Origin: Scilla litardierei | Lineage: Eukaryota > Streptophyta > Magnoliopsida > Asparagales > Asparagaceae | DNA length: 64,000 nt | NCBI GenBank assembly: GCA_030789695.1 | Contig: CM061138.1 | Location: 14,766,214-14,830,213 of the forward strand | Direction of reading: 5' to 3' | Shown: piece after piece, positions 20,213 to 32,200 of the stretch | How the letters are laid out: every line of letters begins with the position of its first letter | Numbering within the stretch: the stretch's first letter is position 1 | The notes under the pieces: model-generated | What the model was told of the DNA's origin: nothing | The model's input: the letters and a program-made list of their open reading frames with translations, nothing else | Databases searched by the model: none | Translations under genes and position numbers: made by a program

Positions 20213-23200
20213 TTACTCAAGAGAAGGCGCAGAACCAGCACCATAACCACCGCCTCCACGGCCAAAAGGTCTGCTGCCCGCACCCTGCTCAATTTGAGAA
20301 ACAAGTCAATTTGGGACATTAACCATGATGACTTTAAACTGTAATCTATGCTATACCAGCATGATCTCATTGGAATATACAATAAGAATAATGGCATTCA
20401 AATAAAAGTTGAAAAATGATGTTATCAAATATTACTTTAAGATGTGCAAATGGGGTAGACCCCACTGCCAAATACAAGAAGTCAAGGACTACATAAACAA
20501 TTTGATTTGAAAGATGCACTTGAAGTGTCAAAAAGGTGTTCTCCAACAAAAAATATCAAGAACTAAATAAACAACTTGGTTGGAAAGAACCCTCAAATCG
20601 TCAAAAAAAGTGTTCAACAACAAAAAAAGGTGAGGCACATACAGCTCTAGATGGGGTAACATAGCAACACATTGTGTTTTGAAGGTGTTCGTAGATGTTG
20701 AATATTGAGTCACTCTAATATATGTCTTGATAATGAGCAAACATACTTGTGTGCTAATAATCTATGAATGCAGAAATATATAAGAAGATCAATGCTTAGT
20801 AAAGGTGATCAAGACTAAGGAATAAAGCATTTAAAGAATCAAGACAAGACTTGAGTATTTCAAGCTTACGTCAAGAAAGCTTCAAAGCAGAATTATTTGT
20901 TTTATATATTTATTTTCTTGTCATTGATTAGTATGGTAAAGTTTCTTGTCATTGATTAGAATGGTAAAGCCTTTAATGAAACACATTAAAAAAGGAATAC
21001 ATAGACAAAAGGATTGAATTTTTTTTGAAATTATTTCATTTCATTTTCCTAAATTTTTAAAGCCAAAACAATGAATTTATGTGTCCATTAATTGACCAAT
21101 AACTTACTATAATCGACTAATACAACCGGAAAACAATGGCTTGTCAGCATGCCAGATTAGTCGACTAATGTTAACCAATTAGTCGACTAATAGCATGATC
21201 ACTAGTCGACTAATCGACTAACGAATGATCACTAGTCGACTAATCGACTAACGAATGATCACTAGTCGACTAGCTTGAACTCTAGTCTACTAACTTAATG
21301 ACTGAAAAGTGGCTGCCTCTGAATATCAAATTAGTCGACCTACATAGTTTTATTAGTTGCTTAATGACAATGCTAGTCGACTAATAGTTGAACACTAATC
21401 GACTAATATGAAATAGAGAGTATTGCTCATTTCATGACTTAACTGATTAGTCGACCAGAGTATTATCATTAGTCAACTAACGGCAATTAGTCGACTAATA
21501 GATGTACTCTAGTCGACTAATCAACTAGCCATTGCACATAACGAGATTTACATAACTAGCTATTTTAAACAGTTTTGCTGTCATGTTAGGAAATCACTTC
21601 GAGAGTTTTCATGCCTATAAATTGAGGATCTCTCAAGGATTTTATATCTAAGAAAATATGAAAATAAAGAAGAAAAAAGAAAAGATAATCCCACATCGCC
21701 CTTGTGCTCAAGCCATTCATCTCCAATTCTCTGATAGCCAAGATTTCTATTCTCCATTGCCAAATCTCTGGAATAGAAATCCTATTCCCTCTGCCACACT
21801 ACCATCATATGAGCTTCATCTTCAAGGCTTAGGAAATATTGTAATTCTTGCTCTCAAAGTTTGCGTCGATGTGAGATATTAGCCTCTGTGTTGAGATGAT
21901 GATACTCTCGGGTTCAAAAGGGTTCACAATCTCAAGGTTGTTGGGGTCGGATTTGCAATTATCAATGTTTGTTTGCCAAGTTATGAAGGTGTAGTCCGGG
22001 ATTGAAAGTTATGGTGGAAATTTCAAGCGGTATTGGCTTGGGGACTGGACATAGGTTGGGAAGGATCAAACCAGGATAAAAGCTTTGTTTGCTATTGGTT
22101 TGTGTCACTAGTTTGATTTTTTATTACTTGTGTTTTTAATTCTCATTAGTATTCCGATGTATCCTTAATGAGAATTATTTGTTGTGAGCTAATCACTAAT
22201 CGTAACGGCTTAGCGTTAAGCATCTCATCCAACCCCATGGACTCTATAGTAAAAAAATATGGGCATGTAATTAGAGATCTCCTTAGGTGAAACACAAGTA
22301 ACATCCAAATTTGCATACAAGAGTTCAGATGCCTAACGGACCGAACACTAGAGCAGGAAAAACCTACAGGCTTAATATAAAGGTTATAGCACGGATGTGC
22401 GCAACACATTTGGTTTGAAGGTGTGAGGTAGATACAGTTCTAGACGGTGGACATAGAAACACATTTGGTTTGAAGGTGTGGTAAAAAACATGGGTGTGTA
22501 ATTAGAGAGCTCCTTAGGTAAGATGTAATGAACATCCAAATTTGCATACAATAGTTCAGATGACAAACGGTCCAAACACTATAGCAGAAAAAACCTACAG
22601 GCTTAATATAGAGGTTATAGCACACATGCATGCATGTGTGCACAAACACACACAGAGGTCACTGCAACTCCAATAGGATGGTGAAAAATCCCCTGGGCCG
22701 ATCTGTCCGCACGATTCATCACAGTCTACATCCAATTAGGTGCTTACGGGTAAAAGAATTTGTGCTTCCAAGATCACGTCTATACCATTCGAGTGGTCTA
22801 GTTTTGTACTATTCTTATGATACCATTCAACATCCAACCGCGTGACGTATATGCAAATGAAATCATGTGATCCTAATCAAGCAGCCCCCTTATAGGATGT
22901 AGATTAAGGTGTGAATCATGTTACTGTAATAACCTTCAGAAATGCCACCGTAGACATTCCATGCGATGTTAGCTCATATCCAGTTTTCTAAATTGAAAAC
23001 GAAAATATGAAAACTAATTAAGTAGATGTGAACATAAACCACAAGCAACCCAATAGGATTTTGATCATGATGTATCTGCACTAAGTATTTGAACTGCAGC
23101 ACAGATATTTTCTGTGCCATAAGCTCATATCCAAATTTCTGAAAAAAGAATAAAAAATAATTAAGTAGATATGATTATAGACATCCACTAATCTAAAATA

Positions 23201-26200
23201 AGTCTAAGATATATTTAATTTCTGCAGCTTTTTAAGTCCCAACCTTAGCTTTCTACAACACTATAGGTTACAGTGACTTCAGAAGAATACTATTTCATAA
23301 TCAGATCACGAATCTCAGGCCTCGTGTAGAAGGTGCAAATTGAGAAAAACGAAGCACAAAGTATGGGTTCCTTTGCCTCACAGTTATCAACACCTCATAT
23401 GTGCATCTCAAGGCATTCTTCTCAAAAACACCTTGAAGCATGAATCATTTGTTAAACACTGAAGCAATGTATTCAACAAATTTCCAAAGGGTTTGGGAAA
23501 TAAATCATTTGTTCAAACACTGATGCAATATATGCAGCAAGTGATGCAGATCACTTGGTAAATAGATGACTAATAATAAAACTAAATAAAATTACCAGCC
23601 AATGCAATGAAGAGGCAAGGGTAGTACAGCATGGTCATCCGTGTATGTGACTGGCACGATCTAATATTTTCATATCTTGAATGGATTACAGGTAATAATA
23701 GAAAGAGATGAAACCAACTTCCACCGGACCGAACCTGGGTAGAAGCTGAAGGGATGAAAGTGAGGCAGTTATAGAGCGACTTACTATGAAAAATTAATAC
23801 AATGTGATAAATGAAAAACTAATGTTTTAAGAATAAGTGATGAGGAAAGAAGTATATTTAGTTGGTCTTTTGTTCGGATTTTGCTTAGAATTTCATTTGC
23901 TTTAAATTATTTTTACTTGTTAGGGTTTTAATTGATTCTATTTGATATTTTTAGTACTTTGTTTTTTCAATTTAGTCCCACAATGGTAGTGAAAATTATT
24001 TTAAGTTGTAAGCATATATAGAGGCATGAGAACTTGTTTTATTTTAGTTAATGACTAATATTTTGAGAGTTTAAATCCATAACCTAAGAAAGACCTAGCT
24101 TTGATGAGGAGTCAAATTCCATGTTGAGAAGGATTGGACTCCGAATCATTAGTTTGTCCTTCCCCAAATCGCCACCAAATTTCCTATTTTCTCTTCCATC
24201 CCGCATCATAGTTGGTATTTGGTATCGGAGCGATACATCCGAATCTGATTTTAATAACAGAGACCAAAGATCCTATTTTTTAATCTGAAAAATTAAAAAT
24301 CCTATTTTTCATCTTTAAGATCCAAGATCACATTTTTCCTAACTTTTTCTTCGTTCTTTAAAAAGGAAATTCTCAAAACCCTAGATGCCACTCTCTACAT
24401 TTTAGTTTTATATCTGAAAAAAATCTGAAAATTCTAACCGTCAATTTTCTTTTATATCCACAATTTTCCTTGCAATTTTTGAATTTTTTTGATTTAAAAA
24501 ACTACTTGCTATAGTACATGCAACAGCCTGGTTTCCAATTTTCAAGGGGTTTTCGAAATTTTCAACGTGCTATAGTTCCATTTTTCAAATTTTCAAATTT
24601 TCTGAAATTATCAGAATTTTGGCTACTACATTAACCTAAGGAAATATTTTGATGATTTTGAAGTCAAATTCAAGCAAGTTGCAAGCCAGTTCAAGCCCTT
24701 ACATATTTTTGAATGCATTTTCAATTATTTAACACATATTTTCATGAAATTTTACAGTGCATATAGTTATTTGGATACCAACGAGTTCACAAAAAATGAA
24801 TACACAAAGTCTTACGCCCTATCCTTTTTGAATGGGTAAAACAGATACTGGTGTAATGAAGAGTGTGGGTCTGTTATGAAAGATTTCTATTCCTACTGCT
24901 AAGATCTAATGAATATGAATAGATTTTAATGTGACAAACACAAATTAAAAGAAAAAGATTTTCATTTTAGGAGACAAAAGCACTGTTGATCTTGGTTGAA
25001 GATAGTTTCGGCATCGGTATCTTCCAACCACTTAACAATTTGTCATCCACCTCAACCTTTATCAAATTCAAAGCCTAAAAAGTCGCAAATAAACCCTTTT
25101 AAGTAGATCAAAAAAAGATATCTCAGTGTATCAATAAGCTTATGTAAATGATGGAATTAAAAGTGAAACAAGTTGTGCAAGAGCTTGAACCCAAGTCTGA
25201 CTCCACAATTGAGCTTGGGCCAGGTCGGAGCTCGCATTGATGCCAGAGTTTAAGCCTGGCCCAGAGCTAAACCCTCAACTTGATCAGAATCTTGATCCAA
25301 CCCTGCAGTCCAAGCTAGCCCTGCGTCAGATCTAAAAATTGAGGATCCACGTGATCTGACCAAGCACATCGATTTCATCCTTCCCTAATTCACCGCAACC
25401 AACCAGTTAGCAAGCTTTACCTGCTCGATATTGGTATATTTTCCCGAAGACCCTTATCTATTTGTTTATATTTTGGTTCATTTCAAAGTTCAAGGGGAGC
25501 AATTCCAACTTCAAGATGTTGATGGCTATTGACCGGTTTATGATATCCTACCATATCACCATGTGGTGAATTATTAAAGCTGGTGAGAATGATATGGAAA
25601 GAATTCTATTTAATTTGATTTAGTTGGGATTTTATGTGAATTTTGCTTAGTCTTTCATTTGCTTTTCATTGATTTTATTTGCTAGGATTTAATTTAATTT
25701 AATTTGATATTTTTAGTAATTTGTTATTTCAGTTTTGTCCCACATCGGTTGTGGTAAAACTTATTTTAAGTTGTAGACATATGCATGCATAAGAACTTGT
25801 TTTATTTTAGTTATTAAAGATATTTTGAGAGTTTAAATTCCTAGCCCAAGAAAGAGAAATCAAAGACCTTGATAAGAAGCCTTGGATCCATAATACACAA
25901 CTTGCTCTTCCCCAATTTCCCCAATAAGTATAGCAATAAAGTTTGAACTAAACGGTGATTATATCTGGGAAGACATAAAAAAATTGAGGTAAAGGCAATT
26001 AAGAATAATCATGATTTTATAATGAAAAGGGGAAGATAAATGGACACAATAATCAGAGCAATCACGTGTGTCAGACAAATACCAGATGGGAATGAACAAC
26101 TAGCTATCTAAGCTTACAAAAGAGGATTTAAGGAACTCTATAAGACACCTTTCTGTCAAAAAATATTTGACTTAATAGACTTCATATGAATCACTCCAAG

Positions 26201-29200
26201 TTGAAGATAAGAGCCGACATTCATCAGCAGTATATTATGACACTCATGGTATTTTATACATAGCAGCAACATAAGATGGTTCAACAAAACCAAAAGGTAA
26301 AGAAATCCGTAAATGACCCAATGAAGTCAAACAAAGTATGACTGCACACAGACCAAATAGTAACATTTAATAAAATATGAAGATAGATTCATGTTCTCAT
26401 GTTTGCAATATTAAGCTGACACCATCATAGAGTTCTATCCGTAAAATAAGGAACAAATAAGATAAAAACAATAACAAAATGGAAACATCACATCTCCACA
26501 TACTCAAATAGAAGGTGTTAGGGGACAATTGTGCAGACAAATGTCCATTCGCACCACTAAGCTCAAAGTCCATTAGATTTATCATAACAGAAAAGTCAGG
26601 TATTTTGCCATTCACGTGGTCAAGACTTGTAAACAACATAACAGGAAATTACACTGATACAACAACCCAAACAACCTTTTTCCCAAATCATGGTATTCAA
26701 TAATCAGGTAATCAATCGAATAAAAAATGATATAAAAGTTAACTTTGCTGATCTATTCGTGATCAGTATTTAGAATTATTCAAAATGTGTGGTTTTTCAA
26801 ATCACCCCGTCTGAAATGAGGTAGAATAGATCAAATAAGTGACCACAGCAAATAGGAGCAAGCACCGAGAACAAGATGCATTCTAGACAGATTAATCATT
26901 AGAATTCACGACCTTACTCCAATAGGAAGCCTTTACAGACATTGTGTCCTAAAATAAGGGTAGATAAAGAGTTATCTGGAGAAAAATACAAATGATAGAC
27001 TCATCCATAAGTTTAAGGTTAGTAATAATGATAATATCAGACATGAGGACCACATCTTTCTTTTTTACTTCGGATACCTTTTTTCCAGTCATTCTACACC
27101 TCTAAATTCCTTCACTTTTTTTCCTTCCAGCGCTTGAACAGGCTTCTCCTGCTATCTTTTATTAAAAATTTTAAAGAGATTTGGGAAAATGGTGATTAGC
27201 TTCTAAATGAGCTAACCCCTCATATATATAATATCCCTTGATTTGCTTTACACACACACCCTACTACAAATAACACTCAATACTCCCCCTCAAGATGAGC
27301 AAAAGATATTTATCATGCCCATCTTGTTACAAGCATCTTCCACCCCTTTAGAGTTCAACCCCTTCGTAAGGCAATCTGGTAGTTGCTGTCCAGAGTTAAT
27401 GTAGGAGATCTCCAACTGTTTCTTGTCCAGTCTCTCTTTAATGAAGAACCTGTCAATCTCTATGTGCTTCGTTCTATCATGTTGTACTGGGTTGTTGGCA
27501 ATATTAATTGCAGACTTGTTATCACACAACAACTGCAATGGTCCTTTTCTCAGCAGGCGTAGTTAATGTAGAAGTGATCTCAACCAGATCATCTCACAGG
27601 TACTAAGCACCATAGCACGATAATCTGCCTCTGCAGTGGAACGAGCCACCAAATCCTGCTTCTTGCTGCGCCAAGAGACCAAGTTGCCCCCAACAAACAC
27701 ACAGTAGCCCGAGGTCGATCTCCTATCATCCAAGCAACTGGCCCAATCTGCATCACAGTAGCCTGTCACATTCATGTAACCATGACTACCAAATAATATG
27801 CCTTTTCCTGGACTATTCTTCAGATACCTCAGTATCCTGAAGACTGCCTCCATATGTCCAGTCCTAGGATCATGCATGTACCTACTTACCACACTGATAG
27901 CATAGGCAATGTCAGGTCTGGTATGGCATAAGTAGATGAGGCGTCCAACAAGTCTCTGGTACCTCTCTTTGTCCACTGGCCCCCTGATTGTGAATGCAAC
28001 CTATGATTCTGATCAATAGGAGTAACTGCTGGACGACACCCCAACATACCAGTCTCAGCCAGGAGATCCAGTGCATACTTTCTCTGTGAGAGAACTATAC
28101 CCTTCCTGGACCTGGCAATCTCCAGTCCAAGGAAGTATCCCAACTGTCCAAGGTCCTTGACCTCAAATTCTCTCGCCAACCTCACCTTCAAGTGAGAGAT
28201 TCCCTCTTCATCATCTCCAGTGATAATAATATCATCAACATACACAGCCAAAAGAGTGATCCGTTGCCCTGAATGTCTATAGAATACAGTATGATCACCA
28301 TTACTCTGCTTGTAGCCCATGGTGATGACTGCACGCCTGAACCTGTCGAACCATGCCCTTGGAGATTGCTTCAGCCCATACAAGGACTTGTCCAGTCTAC
28401 ACACCTTTCCCACCGTCTGTTGTGTGCCAAAGCCAGGTGGAACCTCCATGTATACCTCCTCCTGTAAGTCTCCGTGCAAGAAGGCATTCTTTACATCCAA
28501 CTGATGCAATTTCCATCCAAAATTCGCTACACAGGATATCAGTACTCTCACAGTACTCATCTTTGCCACTGGGGCAAATGTCTCATCATAGTCAATCCTA
28601 TAAGTCTGGCTGTAGCCCTTGGCAACCAGCCTCGCCTTGTACCTGTCCACCTTCCCTTCTGCAGTTTGCTTTACTGTGAATACCCACTTGCAGCCCACAG
28701 CCTTCTTCCCTGCTGGAAGTGAGACAAGTCTCCATGTCTTGTTCTTCTCCAGTGCCTCAAGTTCTTCGAGCATTGCTTTCTTCCACTGGGGATGTTGCTT
28801 TGCCACTCGCCAATCACTTGGTATATGGATAGACTGTAAGGATGCAATGATAGCCCTATATGCAGGTGTAAGAGAGGCATATGAGACATGATTAGCAATA
28901 TCAGCCTCATATCCATACCGTACAGGAGGCCTGCCGGCATTGATACGAGGCTCCCTACGAGATGCAAGTGGAAGATCTAAACTAGAGGAATGTGAAGAAA
29001 TGTTACCATCCGTGGTAGGAGAGGAAGGCAGTGAGGAAGTCGGAACTCGAGCAGGCGTGATAGACTGATCAATCTCAACATGGGGCAGTGAAGCTAGTGG
29101 TTCTTCAGTGGAGAAGATGTCTTCTTGTTGTTCTCCATCTGCATGACTATCCTTCTGTCTCCTGCTATATTTCCTGCCGTACAACCTGTCTTCCTCCTCT

Positions 29201-32200
29201 TCCACTAAGGTCCTTTCTTCCTCCCTGCTATCAGGACCAGTACCAGTAGGCCTGACAGGACACGGTATAAGTCCAACCACTACCCTCCTGTCATCAGTCT
29301 CCCCCTCTCGACCAGCTCCTCCTGTGCTTGGAGAGGCCCAAGTATCAAATACTGATGTAGAATCTGTCAGTCCTCCATAAAAAGGTTCAGTCTCCCTGAA
29401 CGTCACATCCATGCTCACAAACAGCCTTCTTTCTGAGGGACTCCAACACCTATAACCTTTCTGATTTGAAGGATACCCAACAAATATGCATTTAATTGCC
29501 CGAGCATCCAGCTTCCCCACAGAAGGTCTATGATCCATCACAAAGCATGTGCATCCGAACACTTTTGGTGGAACTACAAAAGTGTTCTTTCCCATAAGAA
29601 TCTCACATGGAGACTTCATTCCAAGGATCCGTGAAGGCATCCTGTTGATAAGATATTTGGCTGTCATCACTGCTTCACTCCACAATATCTTAGGTACATT
29701 CATGGTGAGCATGAGTGACCTAGTTACCTCCAACAAGTGTCTATTTTTCCTTTCAGCGACTCCATTCTGTTGAGGGGTGTTGGGGCAAGTGGCCTGATGA
29801 GTTATCCCACTCTCAGATAGGTAAGATGCAAACTCCCTGTTTACATACTCTGTCCCATTATCCGTTCTCAAGACACGGATCTTGGCCTCATACATATTCC
29901 TGACACTTCTATGGAAATCCTGAAAACACTTCAACGCTTCACCCTTATTTTTCATCATATAAAGCCATGTCATTCGAGAATGACAATCTATGAAGGTGAT
30001 AAACCACCTGAACCCACTCACTGAAGTCACTGGGCAGTGCCCCCAAACATCTGAGTGAATAAGATGAAATTTCTCTACACTCCTCATCCCTACACTAGGA
30101 TATGACGTCCTAGTGTGTTTCCCAAATTCACATGCATCACATGTCAAATTCATTTCATTCACTCCATTCAAAATATCGGGATACATTTTACTCAAAATAT
30201 CAAAGGGCAAGTGCCCCAACTGACAATGCAACAAAAGTACATCCCTTTCCTTCTCTCCATAAACGACAGCCAGTGCAGCATCCCCACTAGCTCTATTAAG
30301 ATACCACAGTCCATCACGCCTGACGCCAGTCCCAAGCCTCCTCCCAGTCTTCCTTTCCTGCAACACACAATGAGTAGAGTCAAAAGTAATGCTACAGTCG
30401 AGATCATCAACAATAGAGCCGACAGATAAGAGGTTGACTGGAAATGATGGGACGTGAAGGACTGAAGAGAGGCGTATGGAGGGAGTGCACTGAATAGTAC
30501 CAATCCCTCTAATGGGTTGGGATGTGCCATCAGCTGTCTGAACGGTTTCATGAATGGTATGTGGTTTATATGTGGAAAATTGTCTATATGCTCCTGACAC
30601 ATGACTAGATGCACCTGAGGCAATAATCCACTCTATATGATCTCTACATGAAAGGGCTAATCGGTTACCTGAGTCTGTGTGAGCGAAGTGGGCAAAGTTA
30701 CTGAATGGCGAGGCAATATCCCCAGTCTGGTCTGCATGACTCTCCGAGCTCTCAGTAGTAGACCTGGACTGTCTCCGCTGCTCTAGATCTGACGCCTCAG
30801 CTGGCGTGGCCTCGATCATCACTGTCTCCTGTCGTCCGTCAGCTGTGGGCAAAGTTGGCCCGTGGGCCACCGCGACCTCGTCCACGGCCTCCACGGCCCC
30901 AACGACCTCCTCCTCTGCCTCATGTGCCACGTCCTCGTCCACTGCCCCTCTGTGGGCAGTTGAAGCTCAGGTGTCCCTTCACCCCACATGTGTAGCACTC
31001 TCGATCCTCGCTCACTACTGCCACTGCCGGTACAGCCAGTGCAGCCCGAGTGACCTGAGTACCCTCATCCTTCATAACCCTCAGTCTGGTCTCCTCCTGT
31101 GCCATTGCAGCTATGGCCTCCTCCAGGGATGGGATGGTGGATAGGTGGCACATACTCGCCCTCCTGACCTCAAAGTCTCCATTCAGGTTCCTCAGAAAGT
31201 GTGTCACACGCCTACGCTCCACCCACTTCCTGTGTATCGCAGCGCTCCTAGGATCAGGCAGATCAATAGGGTCATAGTGATTTAACTCTGACCAAAGCCT
31301 TTTCAACTCCGCAGAGTAGGCTAGAATGGTCATCTCCCCCTGCTTCAAGGTGTCCACCTTGCCCTGAACCTCCATCATGAGCATCACATTCCCTGCTCCA
31401 GAGTACATTTTCTCCACCATACTCCATATCCCCGCAGCACTCTCTATGGCCTCCACCATCCCAGCGATGGGTGGAACCATCGATGTCATCAACCAAGCAG
31501 CCACCAGTGAGTTGGTGGTGCTCCAGACTTTCCAATCATCTCCATCCTTGTCCAGCGGTTCCTTGCATGAACCCAGAACGACGCCTTCTAACCCCTTCGA
31601 CCTCAGAATGAGAAGCACCCTCCTGGACCAACTGAGGTAATTCTTCGTCCCTTCCAATTTCACATCATTGGGCATCAATTCCAGCTTCTGCACTGGACGG
31701 GAAGGCGTCGATCCACTCGAGGAGCCCAACTCCTTCGAAGCAAGCAGCTTCGTTATCTCTCCGATGAAGGCCTTCATGTCAGCGGAGGTAAGATTGTCCC
31801 CCATCTCTCCTCAGATCCGCAGATCTCTCCTCTCTTCCTCCTTAGATCCGCAGATCTACTTCTCTTCTTCTTCTTCTAGGGCATACCCTAACTGTAAATC
31901 TATGGAGTCATCTTCATGGCTCGACCATAGATTTAGGGTTAGGGTTTTTTGGATCCTCCTTAAAACGGATGCCCTAGAAGAATCAGCAGCAAATCTTTAG
32001 TAGCAGAGAATCAGCAGCAAGCTGCGGAGGCGGGCAGCAGAGGCGGCTGCGGCCTGTGCAGCCGGTGGCGGAGGCGGAGGCGGCGGCGGGCTACGCAAGC
32101 AGCGGCGCGCGCGCGCAGGCAAGCAACGGCGGCGGCCTGCGCAAGAAACGGCGGGTGCGGGGGCTTCTGCTGGTGGAGATGCGGGTGTCGGGGGGGCTTC

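Noticed and set aside
30115..31144. + strand ORFs opposite the Copia polyprotein
   Set aside because: Shadows of the real - strand gag-pol frames. No own motifs.
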